Notes under the pieces: generated by a model
The model's database searches: none
The model's input: the letters and a program-made list of their open reading frames with translations, nothing else
Told to the model about the DNA's origin: nothing
NCBI GenBank assembly: GCA_002371265.1
Contig: DFGT01000002.1
Location: forward strand, 43,906-107,905
Direction: 5' to 3'
Origin: Bacteroidales bacterium UBA3743
GTDB lineage: Bacteria > Bacteroidota > Bacteroidia > Bacteroidales > Paludibacteraceae
Length of the DNA stretch: 64,000 nt
Shown: piece by piece, positions 1-8,387 of the stretch
Numbering within the stretch: position 1 is the stretch's first letter
Layout: every line of letters begins with the position of its first letter
Position numbers and translations under genes: made by a program

Positions 1-1040
1 AGGGAACATTTGCCTATGATAGAAATAAAGGCAAATTGTATTTCTCGAAGAAAGATTCTCAAGGAAATTCGGAGTTGTATGAGGCTACCGAAGATGACGG
101 AAAGTGGAAAGATGTGAAGAAGCTTAAGATCAAGGGTACCATGGCTCAGGCGAAAGAAGTACATGGATCATCTTTGGCTATCGGACGTTGGAACCATTAT
201 GTGCCAGGAGTGAAAGGATTCTACAACCCTTGTATCGGACGTGCGGGAAGACGTATTTATTTCTCTGGTGAGTTTATGGCAGGTAAGGGTGGTCGTGATA
301 TCTGGTATATCGATCAAGATAAGGAAGAAGAAGGAATGTGGACAAAACCAGAACCTGCAAGTGACTATATCAATTCACAGAATAAAGAAGACTATCCTTT
401 TGTAGTTGCTGATACAGCATTGTATTTTGCTTGTAATAAGGTGACAGGAAAAGGTGGTATGGATATATATGTGAGTCACAAGGGCGCTAAAGAAAAGGAT
501 TGGGGTAAACCTGAGAATTTAGGTGAACTTTTCAATACTGGAGCTGATGAGTATAATATTGTCGGTAACGCATATTCGATGTACTTCTTGTCTAACCGTA
601 AAGGAGGTAAAGGAGGCTTTGATATCTACTATCCAAACAAATATAATGTCAAGAGGACTGGCGAGTTGACTCCAGACTTTACATGTGATGAGCCTAAGGG
701 TTTCCACTGGGTATTGTTCTTCTTTGATTTTGGAAAGGCCGATATGAAGCCTGAGTATGAGGCACAGTTGGATGAGTTGCTTCGCGCAATGAATGAGTTC
801 CCTGGTGGTAAGTTTGAAATCTCAGGACATACGGATTCCCGTGGTTCTGCTGAGTTCAATAAGAAATTGTCGCAAAAACGTGCTGAGTATGTGCGTAGTC
901 TGTTGATCGCAAAAGGTTATCCAGCAAACTTGATTGTAGCTGTGGGACGTGGTATGGAAGAACCTGTTATTCCTAATGCTCAACTGGAGGAGGAACACGA
1001 GCAGAACCGTCGTGTTGATATTAAATTGTTGAATGAATAA
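1..1040 (+). CDS. OmpA-family protein with beta-propeller repeats (5' end missing)
   Basis: The reading frame is open to the left edge (first full codon at base 3), so the start lies outside the window. The visible N-terminal part holds WD40-like beta-propeller (PD40) repeats, recognisable by recurring YFSG/YFACN/YFLSNRKGGKGGFDIYY strands. The last ~110 residues are an OmpA C-terminal peptidoglycan-binding domain (GHTDSRGSAEFNKKLSQKRA, then NRRVDI near the end). Such proteins sit in the outer membrane and anchor it to peptidoglycan. The next gene begins 15 bases downstream and encodes a PorP/SprF protein. This propeller-OmpA plus PorP pair is a common Bacteroidetes arrangement related to T9SS and gliding components. 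Whether this pair is the secretion machine itself or one of the many accessory paralogues cannot be told from the sequence. Confidence 0.88.
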   Translation, partial: GTFAYDRNKGKLYFSKKDSQGNSELYEATEDDGKWKDVKKLKIKGTMAQAKEVHGSSLAIGRWNHYVPGVKGFYNPCIGRAGRRIYFSGEFMAGKGGRDIWYIDQDKEEEGMWTKPEPASDYINSQNKEDYPFVVADTALYFACNKVTGKGGMDIYVSHKGAKEKDWGKPENLGELFNTGADEYNIVGNAYSMYFLSNRKGGKGGFDIYYPNKYNVKRTGELTPDFTCDEPKGFHWVLFFFDFGKADMKPEYEAQLDELLRAMNEFPGGKFEISGHTDSRGSAEFNKKLSQKRAEYVRSLLIAKGYPANLIVAVGRGMEEPVIPNAQLEEEHEQNRRVDIKLLNE

Positions 1041-1055
1041 GGAGAAAATAAGAAT

Positions 1056-1982
1056 ATGAAGAAAATATTTATTGTATTAGCAACGTTGCTATTTACGGTT
1101 TCTGCCTATGCTCAGCAGGATTTGCTAATGACTCAGCAATTTTTCTCACGTATCAATAAGAATCCAGCTGGTATTGGTAACTTTGAGCAGATAGATGCTT
1201 TTTTGTTGGGCCGTTTCCAGTGGGTTGATATCAAGGATTCTCCTAAGTCAGGTATCTTCAATGTCCAGACATTTAAGACGGAGCTTAATTCAGGATTCGG
1301 TTTCACAATGAGTTATGATGACATCGGTCCTGCAAAAGGTAGCTTCAATCCCAAGGTTGTCTATGCATATGTGTTGCGCCTTCGTGAGGATATGGTCCTT
1401 TCTATGGGATTAAGCGCTGGTATCCAATATGCTTATTTTGACGCAAGCAAATATACTCCAGAGGATCTTACCGAGATCACTGAAGATCACGACTTTATTA
1501 ACGATAGAGTTAGTGAGGTTCATCCAGATGTGGATTTCGGTCTTGAGTTCTCTAACCCAAAATATATGTTCGGTGTGTCTGGAACTCACTTGTTGAAATA
1601 TGAGTCTACAACAACTCAGTCTGCTTTCCACATCAACGGTTACGGCCGCTATTTCTGGGATTTGTCAGACAATTTTGTGTTAGCTCCTGCATTGGCATAC
1701 ACATGGCATGATAAGGTTGCTGTCGCTGAAATCAACGCAATCTTGTTCTATAAGAATTTCCTTTGGGGTGGTATGACTTATCATCCGGATATGTTTAATA
1801 AGTTTGGCACAAACCCTATAGCTTTCATGCTTGGTGCTGAGTATAAGAACTTCCGTATCGGTTATACATTTGACTATAACTTCGGTAATGTGTCGAAACT
1901 ATCTGGTTCTGCTCATGAAATCATGTTGTCTTATAGTGTTCAGACTAAGAAGACGAAAGTTCCTTACGAGAGATTTGAATAA
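1056..1982 (+). CDS. PorP/SprF-family outer-membrane protein
   Basis: A 308-residue protein with a clear signal peptide (about 20 residues, ending in AYAQQ). Its body alternates aromatic and polar residues like a 12-14-strand outer-membrane barrel and ends on an aromatic-rich strand followed by a short polar tail. The early motif with NPAG after a Q-rich stretch (QQFFSRINKNPAGIG) is typical of the PorP/SprF family, as is the length of about 300 residues. Family members act in or beside the type IX secretion system, and many are paired with an OmpA-like partner as here. It is probably co-transcribed with the gene before it and followed by a strong hairpin terminator. Confidence 0.85.
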   Translation: MKKIFIVLATLLFTVSAYAQQDLLMTQQFFSRINKNPAGIGNFEQIDAFLLGRFQWVDIKDSPKSGIFNVQTFKTELNSGFGFTMSYDDIGPAKGSFNPKVVYAYVLRLREDMVLSMGLSAGIQYAYFDASKYTPEDLTEITEDHDFINDRVSEVHPDVDFGLEFSNPKYMFGVSGTHLLKYESTTTQSAFHINGYGRYFWDLSDNFVLAPALAYTWHDKVAVAEINAILFYKNFLWGGMTYHPDMFNKFGTNPIAFMLGAEYKNFRIGYTFDYNFGNVSKLSGSAHEIMLSYSVQTKKTKVPYERFE

Positions 1983-2055
1983 TAAATTCTCGACAACGCT
2001 CAATTGCTGTCACGTATGATTCAGATTTGATTGTTGTCCATTTTAATAGTATAAG

Positions 2056-2106
2056 CCGTTTTAGTTTTGATCAGATGTGTATCTGATATTCTAAAACGGT
2101 TTTTTA
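2056..2106 (+). terminator. Rho-independent terminator after the PorP gene
   Basis: A 9-bp perfect stem (CCGTTTTAG at 2056-2064, CTAAAACGG at 2091-2099) encloses a second small hairpin (ATCAGA...TCTGAT) and is followed by a T-run. It closes the OmpA-PorP operon. Confidence 0.75.
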
Positions 2107-2127
2107 ATTTAGATTTTCTGACTAGTT

Positions 2128-2466
2128 ATGGAGATAAATGTATATCAGCGTTTTTTTGAAGCTGAGCTTGAATATAATGGAGTGAAACGTCGTGCAGCTT
2201 CTGTTCTGCTTATTTCTGATTCTGAAGCTGGAAACATCAAATATACGGCGGCAGTCGCTTTCATGCCGTATGAGGATTCGGAAGATTTCCGTGTGCCGTA
2301 TGATGCCTATTTCACTAAGGTGATTTTTGAAGGTTGTGGCCGTCGCTCAAAAAAGAAAGAAAAACAATTCATAGAGAATCTTGTTCAGTATATTGATGAA
2401 TTGGCGACGGAAGTAGAAGGAGTCATATTTTGGGATAAGCCTCTTTCGTGTGAAAGATTAGGATAA
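2128..2466 (+). CDS. Small conserved-looking hypothetical protein
   Basis: 112 residues with no signal peptide and no membrane segment. It is fairly acidic, with a lysine-rich patch (RRSKKKEKQF) around residue 75. I do not recognise a domain. The codon use and AT-rich leader resemble neighbouring genes, and no competing frame is better, so it is probably real. It stands alone between a terminator and the promoter of the VWA gene. Confidence 0.6.
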   Translation: MEINVYQRFFEAELEYNGVKRRAASVLLISDSEAGNIKYTAAVAFMPYEDSEDFRVPYDAYFTKVIFEGCGRRSKKKEKQFIENLVQYIDELATEVEGVIFWDKPLSCERLG

Positions 2467-2497
2467 TACAAATGAATTTTCGATTCTCGTTTTTTAG

Positions 2498-2528
2498 TTT
2501 GTGTTTTGACAAATTAAACTTATATTTG
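2498..2528 (+). promoter_or_regulatory. Consensus Bacteroidetes promoter for the VWA gene
   Basis: TTTG at 2498-2501, exactly 19 bases, then TATATTTG at 2521-2528. This matches the Bacteroidetes sigma-ABfr consensus perfectly and predicts a transcript start near 2535. Confidence 0.75.
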
Positions 2529-2561
2529 TTGCATTTTTAATACTTGATGACTTTTATGTTT

Positions 2562-4085
2562 ATGAAAAAGACTATTTTGTTGTCCCAGATTATTTTATTC
2601 GGACTTTTTATTATGGGATGTGGTAGAGAAGATTCAGAAGACGGTACCATGAATTATTCTCCAGGTGGATATGATTCTTATTACAATACAGAAAGATACG
2701 CTGATAGGGATGAAAACGATTTTAAATTGGTTTCTGTTAATCCGACGTCTGTTTTCTCTGTAGATGTAGACAAGGCAAGTTATAGTAATGTCCGAGATTA
2801 TATTCAAAGGGGTTCTCTTCCGCCTGTTGGATCTGTCAGAACAGAGGAATTTGTCAATTATTTCAATTATTCATATCCCGAACCAACTGGTGACGATCTT
2901 GTTTCGTTGAATGCTGAAATAGGAGAGTGTGCGTGGAACAAAGGCCATTATCTACTTAAACTTGGTCTTAAGGCAAAGACTATTGATGTAAGTAATGTGC
3001 CATCTTCAAATCTAGTTTTTCTTATCGACGTTTCTGGAAGTATGTCTCAAGAACTACCTTTGCTTGTCGAAGCTTTTGATGTTTTGATGGATGGGTTACG
3101 TGATAATGACCGTGTGGCTATTGTGACATATGCTAGTGGAGATAGAGTTGTCCTTCAGAGTACTCCGTGCACTAAAGAAGGACGCAAGAAGATTTATAAT
3201 GCACTACATTCTCTTTCTGCAGGTGGCAGCACTCAGGGAGCCAAAGGTATTCAGACAGCATACGAGATTGCCCATAAGAACTTTATCAGTGGTGGAAACA
3301 ACCGTGTGATACTTGCTACAGATGGAGATTTCAATGTGGGAGTATCTAGCACTGCAGGTCTTAAAGATTTGATTCAGAAGGAGAGGGAGACGAATGTGTT
3401 CCTGACTGTGCTTGGCTTCGGACGCGGTAATCTTAATGATGAGATGATGTCGACTATTGCCGACGCAGGAAATGGCAATTATTCGTATATAAGCACAATT
3501 TACGAGGCAAAAAAGGCTCTCGGTACTGAACTGTGGGGATCTATTTATACTGTGGCTCAAGATGTGAAGATATTGGTGGATTTCAATCCTAATTTGGTGA
3601 AAGCCTACCGTCTAATTGGATATGAAAAGCGTTTGTTGAATAATGAGGATTTCAATAACGACAAGAAAGATGCTGGTGACATGGGCTCTGGACATACTGT
3701 AACCGCACTTTATGAGATTGTTTCGGCCGATAGCAATGAAGAGTTTCCTAATACAGCTACAGAATCGGAATATGTGAATCCCGTCGCTTCTAACGACCAT
3801 ACTAATTGGATGACGGTGAAATTCCGTTATAAAAAACCGACTGAAACAGAAAGTAAACTTCAGGAATTAAAAGTCGACGGCTCTTATCTAAAAGATATGA
3901 ATTCTGCCGATTTTAATTTGGCTCAATATGTCTCTGCATTTGCACAGGTGTTGAATGACAGCAAATATTGTCCGATGTCTCTTGAGGATATTTCAAACTC
4001 AATTGCATCTATACCTTCTGATGAGAACGGATATGTCGATGAACTTAAGGTATTGGTTCGAGAAGCCAGTATCCTAAAGAAATAA
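2562..4085 (+). CDS. YfbK-type VWA-domain lipoprotein
   Basis: Start chosen at 2562 (MKKTILL...); in-frame starts at 2544/2547 only add residues before the signal. The lipobox FIMGC puts the lipid-bearing cysteine at about residue 20. An N-terminal YfbK-type region (FSVDVDKASYSNVRDYIQRG, then RTEEFVNYFNYSYPEP) precedes a von Willebrand A domain. The metal-ion site DVSGS lies at about residues 156-160 with a later ATDGDFNVG strand. The C-terminal part matches the DUF3520-like region usual in this family. Family members are envelope proteins with poorly known roles; VWA domains bind protein partners through a metal ion. It is single-gene, with its own consensus promoter and a strong terminator shared with the convergent gene. 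Confidence 0.85.
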   Translation: MKKTILLSQIILFGLFIMGCGREDSEDGTMNYSPGGYDSYYNTERYADRDENDFKLVSVNPTSVFSVDVDKASYSNVRDYIQRGSLPPVGSVRTEEFVNYFNYSYPEPTGDDLVSLNAEIGECAWNKGHYLLKLGLKAKTIDVSNVPSSNLVFLIDVSGSMSQELPLLVEAFDVLMDGLRDNDRVAIVTYASGDRVVLQSTPCTKEGRKKIYNALHSLSAGGSTQGAKGIQTAYEIAHKNFISGGNNRVILATDGDFNVGVSSTAGLKDLIQKERETNVFLTVLGFGRGNLNDEMMSTIADAGNGNYSYISTIYEAKKALGTELWGSIYTVAQDVKILVDFNPNLVKAYRLIGYEKRLLNNEDFNNDKKDAGDMGSGHTVTALYEIVSADSNEEFPNTATESEYVNPVASNDHTNWMTVKFRYKKPTETESKLQELKVDGSYLKDMNSADFNLAQYVSAFAQVLNDSKYCPMSLEDISNSIASIPSDENGYVDELKVLVREASILKK

Positions 4086-4184
4086 TGAATTCTTTACGAC
4101 TAAGAAATATGTCTAATGTATTTTGAGGATAACTCTTCCATTATTTTCGCAGTCGGAAGAAAAGAAGATGTGTTAAATACTATT

Positions 4185-4221
4185 CACAAAAAAAGCATCG
4201 TCAACCGATGCTTTTTTTGTG
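4185..4221. terminator. Bidirectional terminator
   Basis: A 16-bp perfect stem (4185-4200 with 4206-4221) around a 5-base loop. Its A7/T7 arms serve both strands. It lies between the convergent VWA gene and the SGNH esterase operon. Confidence 0.85.
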
Positions 4222-4270
4222 CTCCGAATTTTGATCGGATTTGAATAATAATGTGTTATATAGAGTTTAT

Positions 4271-5614
4271 TTAGGACAAAGTCGTTTTATAAGAAACCAT
4301 TCCTCCCTTCCATTTCACTACGATGATGTAAAGACCTGGAGTCACTTGGCTTCTAAACTCGTATTCTTGTTGCCCACACAGAATATGCTGCTCTTCCAAT
4401 TTCCCTGATGCTGATATCACATCGACGGTTATATCAGCGTCTATTCCTGAAATATGGATCTCTTTTCCATTCACGTGTAAAGATGGTATGGTTGATCCTA
4501 TGGCTTCTTGTATGGAAGTAGTGTCTGGTTTCTCTATTTCACTGTTGGCATACAGAGGGGATAATGCGTCTGCCCATAAATGATGCATTGCTTGTCCGCC
4601 TTTAGTATCGCCGTTAGGATGTACACCATCAGACGCTATCTGCTCCGGATGTGCTAAGAAATAGCTATAGAAGTCTGGCCCTGGGTGGAGATCGTTTTTT
4701 TGAGTCAGTTCATCGACTGCCTGAAGAAACTTTGGGTTGACCTGCCAACCAGCTTTTGATTCGTTGGTGGCGATGATGCGTGCCAGGATAGGTTCAATTC
4801 CATGTGCCTTAGCCGCGTCGATAATCGTTTGCATATTGCGTTTGTAGGTCTCAAGATTCCAGTCGCCACCGCCCCAAGCGTCATTCGTGCCCATTTCTAT
4901 TGCCCAATACTTTACGTTGCCAGCATAACGCAAATAATCATCAAGATGAGCCACTACTTCTGTGCTGTTGATGCAGCCTATTCCGCCTCGCAGCATAGCT
5001 GGTGTGAAATCGGGGAATCGTCCGTGGATGATATTGGCTGTGGTAGAATCGGTGTCCTGCTGCTTCAATCCCATTTGGCTGATACTTGTTCCCATAAAGA
5101 ACCAGGTGTCGTCACCATCGTTGGACGCATCGAAGGCTTCGATTTCCAAAATCTGTCCGACATTCTCTTCGCTTACAAAACGGAACCAGGACATTCCATC
5201 GAAATCAATATAGACTCCTCTGGCCATGACGGGATTGTCTTTGACCTCTGTTGCCAATATCCAGTCGCCGTCCTGTCCGTTTGTAGAATTGGAAGATGTA
5301 AGTATTTTGAAGTTACGGAGGGATGTCCCTGTATGTCCGCATCCTTTTGTGAAGTCGGTCGCCCACGCACAGTCGCCATACGATTCCCATGAAATGAATA
5401 GGCGTGATGGACCGCTACCTACGTTTATGGCGATATCCTTGGCCGTACACTGTTTCCAGTTGGTGAGGTCGCCATCGGTAATGTAGTGGTTTTCTCCACT
5501 GCTGGTGTAGGCTGTTAGTCCTCGGCTCAACAGTTTGTTGGGTGTGATCGCCATTGCGGGTCCACCTAAAGCCAAAATCGAAACTGTAGCGAATGCCTTA
5601 ATCCAAGTGTTCAT
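4271..5614 (-). CDS. Secreted SGNH-family carbohydrate esterase with sorting tail
   Basis: 447 residues with signal peptide to about residue 22. Residues ~30-165 look like a beta-sandwich carbohydrate-binding region. The SGNH hydrolase follows: GTSIS with Ser177 (the family's usual GDS reads GTS here), the block-II glycine (RGGIG, ~210), GTND with Asn244, and DGVHPN with the Asp329/His332 pair. The last ~70 residues form a short beta-sandwich ending in GLYIIVVKWKGG...SYKTTLS, like a T9SS type A sorting tail. It lies 51 bases after the esterase-mannanase gene on the same strand, so the two are probably one operon. An acetyl-xylan or acetyl-mannan esterase role is inferred from this context; the fold call is firm, the substrate is not. 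Confidence 0.8.
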   Translation of the reverse strand: MNTWIKAFATVSILALGGPAMAITPNKLLSRGLTAYTSSGENHYITDGDLTNWKQCTAKDIAINVGSGPSRLFISWESYGDCAWATDFTKGCGHTGTSLRNFKILTSSNSTNGQDGDWILATEVKDNPVMARGVYIDFDGMSWFRFVSEENVGQILEIEAFDASNDGDDTWFFMGTSISQMGLKQQDTDSTTANIIHGRFPDFTPAMLRGGIGCINSTEVVAHLDDYLRYAGNVKYWAIEMGTNDAWGGGDWNLETYKRNMQTIIDAAKAHGIEPILARIIATNESKAGWQVNPKFLQAVDELTQKNDLHPGPDFYSYFLAHPEQIASDGVHPNGDTKGGQAMHHLWADALSPLYANSEIEKPDTTSIQEAIGSTIPSLHVNGKEIHISGIDADITVDVISASGKLEEQHILCGQQEYEFRSQVTPGLYIIVVKWKGGMVSYKTTLS

Positions 5615-5665
5615 GATTCACTATTTATTTGAATGAGAAGACGAGAGTGTCGTCTTGCCACGTTA

Positions 5666-8095
5666 TTATTTTTTGATTATTTTGAAAACATTTCCGTCTA
5701 CACTTGCCAAATATAGCCCATTATGCCATTGGCTTACATTTGTCTTATGGATTCCTTTTCCCAACTTTTTCTGAAGTATGACACGTCCGCATATATCTGT
5801 GATAGTAACATCAGTGTCGTCTGTCAAGAAAAAATTTAGTTCAGAGTTTTTGTCAATGTAGACGTTGGGGCTTTCTTCTGATATTTTCTCGTTGTACGAT
5901 GTCGTAGGGCACTCGTTTAGCGTGGCTTTTTTTGCTTCAGCCTTCCAAGCGTCTGTGATTATTTTTCCCCAATTGCTCGATCCTTTCCATGTCTGTGTGT
6001 TATTCCAATTGCTGATGCTTAGATTTGAGTAGGATGCTAACACAGGGTTTGCCGATGGATCTTTCACAACATCAAGATATTCCACAGGGCTTCCGTTGCC
6101 ATACCACGACCATGCCAACCAGCCAACATTTTTCTCTTTGCAGTAGGAAAGAATTTTATCTTCGTCAACATCACCGTCGCTATGGAACCATCCAAATTCA
6201 CCTATGCATAGAGCCAGATCTTGGTTTATTACTCCGTCGATATTGGAAGCAATTTTGTTGGTGTTTCCTGCAGAACCGTACATATGGATGGAGAATAGAA
6301 TGTTGTTTTCAGTATCAGCTGCCAACACATCTTTTCCATATGTGTGGATTGTGGATGCGTTCTGACCGTATCCGCCAGCGTCTACCATGATACAGTGGCG
6401 TAGTCCGGCTTTTCTGATCACAGGGATTGCTTTTTTGTATCCGTCACGCCAGTTGGCTGCGGAAGACGAGTTGTGCCACTCGTTGGCGATGTTGATGATC
6501 ACATAGTGCTCTGTGCCTTTCAATACAGAAGCCATGTTGGCGAAATAGTTGGCTGCTTTCACAAGATCGTCTATATTGTCGCTGCCGGTAGCGTCGTGCA
6601 CTTCCACAATGGCAACCATGCCATACTCCTTACATTTGTCTACTATCTTTTTTACGGATGCTGCATCGTCGGCAGTAAACTTTGCCCCGTCGCCCAATAC
6701 GATTCTAACAGCGTTGGCATCGTATTTTTTGATCGCTTCAAGCTGGTTGTAGGCTGAACTCTTAAACCATGTGTATGCCAAATTCACGCCTCTCATCACA
6801 AATTCATTGCCACAACGGTCGAGCAGTTTTGCACCGTCTACTTTTAATCCATCTACATCAGAAACTTTGAAATTGTAAGATGGGGCATCATTGTCTTTCT
6901 CAATACGCACATAATCGACCACCGCCCATGTCCAAATCGGAGTGATGTTTACCACGTTTTCGCCAGCGGAGAAATTGAAAGTGCCGACGAGAGTTTCCCC
7001 TAGTTTGTCTATCTTATCGTCGTCGGAAGAAACACCCAAATTAGCTGTTCCGCTCACACCATTCACAGAACAATTGATTTGTTTGAACCCATAAACAGAG
7101 TTGTATCCGACATAGACTTTGTAGGATCCTTTTTCTGTAATTGGAATGTTGATGTTGACATAGTCTGTTGTCTCTTTAAGGTTAATCACTCCTGTGCCTG
7201 ACATCTTTGAAAGACTTTCTGTTGTGCCGGAATAGTCTGACGAACATTCTACCTCATATATATTTTTTTTAGCGGCTTCTTCACATGCTGATTTGTCTAT
7301 GTCTTGTTTCTTTTTTTCATCACATTTGTTTGTGTAATTTCGGAAAAAATCCCATAGTGCTTTTGTCGTGTGAAAATCATTGTTTTTCAATTCATGCCAA
7401 CGGTTTTTCACTGAATAAAGGACGACTTCTGTTCCGCAATCACCATCCTTGTAGCGAGTCTTTGTGCAGATGTTTGACACTTGTGTCACTTCAGGTGTCG
7501 GATTGCAGTTGTCTTTATTGGCGAATCCTTTTATGATTGCAGGGACTCCGTTATAATCCACGAATGAGTCTTCCTGCCCGTGTACATGGCAAATAGGTAC
7601 AGGGCGGGAACAATTGAACTTTTCTCCCCACAGGTTGTAGCCGGAGATTGGTCCGAATGCGGCAAATTTATCGGCGACATTGTTGATGATATGGTAGGTC
7701 AACATTCCTCCCATCGAGAATCCTGTCATGTATACTCGACTTTCATCAATCTTGTAGTCCTCCGACATCTTTTTTATTATATCCAACATGAAATTAATGT
7801 CTGTCATTCCGTTAATATCCCACTGAGAACCATCTCCTTGAGGATAGACAACGGCAAAATTTGCGGTATCGGCAACCAATTCCCATTGAGCACTTGCTTT
7901 AAGATTGTCGATGTTGTCGCCCATTCCGTGGGCAGCGATGACTAACGGACGATTTTCTTTCATTCCGTCAGGCACATAGATGAATGCCTCTCTCCATTTG
8001 CCACCTGTCTGGATACGTGTCACCTGACTGTATTTGGCAGCCATCATAGTTGTGCTGAAAAGCAGCAACAGTGTATATATAAAGAATTTTTTCAT
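5666..8095 (-). CDS. Trimodular esterase-CBM-GH5 beta-mannanase with sorting tail
   Basis: 809 residues with signal peptide to ~20. Residues ~22-255 are a CE1/PHB-depolymerase-like esterase: GFSMGG with Ser127, Asp176 in HGQEDS and His234. Residues ~278-400 resemble a CBM6/35-type carbohydrate-binding module (YEVECSSDYSG at the start, VVDYVRIEK at the end). Residues ~415-725 are a GH5 catalytic domain very like bacterial GH5 subfamily 8 endo-beta-1,4-mannanases (NAVRIVLGDG, VEVHDATG, INIANEW, IGEFGW). The acid/base is Glu539 and the nucleophile Glu633. The final ~65 residues are a T9SS type A-like tail. It probably cuts mannan while removing acetyl (or other acyl) groups. It lies next to a divergently placed regulatory region and the HTCS. 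Confidence 0.88.
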   Translation of the reverse strand: MKKFFIYTLLLLFSTTMMAAKYSQVTRIQTGGKWREAFIYVPDGMKENRPLVIAAHGMGDNIDNLKASAQWELVADTANFAVVYPQGDGSQWDINGMTDINFMLDIIKKMSEDYKIDESRVYMTGFSMGGMLTYHIINNVADKFAAFGPISGYNLWGEKFNCSRPVPICHVHGQEDSFVDYNGVPAIIKGFANKDNCNPTPEVTQVSNICTKTRYKDGDCGTEVVLYSVKNRWHELKNNDFHTTKALWDFFRNYTNKCDEKKKQDIDKSACEEAAKKNIYEVECSSDYSGTTESLSKMSGTGVINLKETTDYVNINIPITEKGSYKVYVGYNSVYGFKQINCSVNGVSGTANLGVSSDDDKIDKLGETLVGTFNFSAGENVVNITPIWTWAVVDYVRIEKDNDAPSYNFKVSDVDGLKVDGAKLLDRCGNEFVMRGVNLAYTWFKSSAYNQLEAIKKYDANAVRIVLGDGAKFTADDAASVKKIVDKCKEYGMVAIVEVHDATGSDNIDDLVKAANYFANMASVLKGTEHYVIINIANEWHNSSSAANWRDGYKKAIPVIRKAGLRHCIMVDAGGYGQNASTIHTYGKDVLAADTENNILFSIHMYGSAGNTNKIASNIDGVINQDLALCIGEFGWFHSDGDVDEDKILSYCKEKNVGWLAWSWYGNGSPVEYLDVVKDPSANPVLASYSNLSISNWNNTQTWKGSSNWGKIITDAWKAEAKKATLNECPTTSYNEKISEESPNVYIDKNSELNFFLTDDTDVTITDICGRVILQKKLGKGIHKTNVSQWHNGLYLASVDGNVFKIIKK

Positions 8096-8324
8096 GGGTG
8101 TTGAATTTAGAGTTAATAGAATATGTTAAGCTAGCAACTCTTCCAATGTCCTATTTTGAGATAGAAGGGTTGACGTCTGGTTGTAATGGCACTTTGTCAG
8201 AGCGCTTGTGTTGTCAAATGCCCTTGTATACAGATTGACTTGTTGTGTCGATCTGAGTGCCAAAGTTGGTAATTTTGTGAATTTATCCATATAAATGTGT
8301 TTTTAGTGAGTAATTGATCTGAGG

Positions 8325-8332
8325 CAAAAGTA
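8325..8332 (-). promoter_or_regulatory. Possible -7 element of the mannanase operon
   Basis: TACTTTTG on the minus strand fits TANNTTTG, but no TTTG lies 19-21 bases upstream. A poor -33 site would fit a promoter that depends on an activator such as the neighbouring HTCS. The rest of 8096-8387 shows nothing else convincing. Confidence 0.35.
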
Positions 8333-8345
8333 GATAGAGCCCCCA

Positions 8346-8367
8346 AAAACATTGCGGATAATGTTTT
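8346..8367. promoter_or_regulatory. Inverted repeat upstream of the mannanase operon
   Basis: AAAACATT, six bases, AATGTTTT: perfect 8-bp arms centred about 25 bases upstream of the TACTTTTG element and just after the HTCS stop codon. It may be an operator for the HTCS, or a weak terminator of the HTCS transcript. No T-rich tract follows on either strand beyond the arms, which favours the operator reading. Confidence 0.4.
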
Positions 8368-8387
8368 CACAAATATGGATATTCGTT

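Noticed and set aside
4802..5392. 196-codon frame antisense to the SGNH esterase
   Set aside because: Shadow of a gene with clear catalytic motifs on the other strand; composition is not protein-like.
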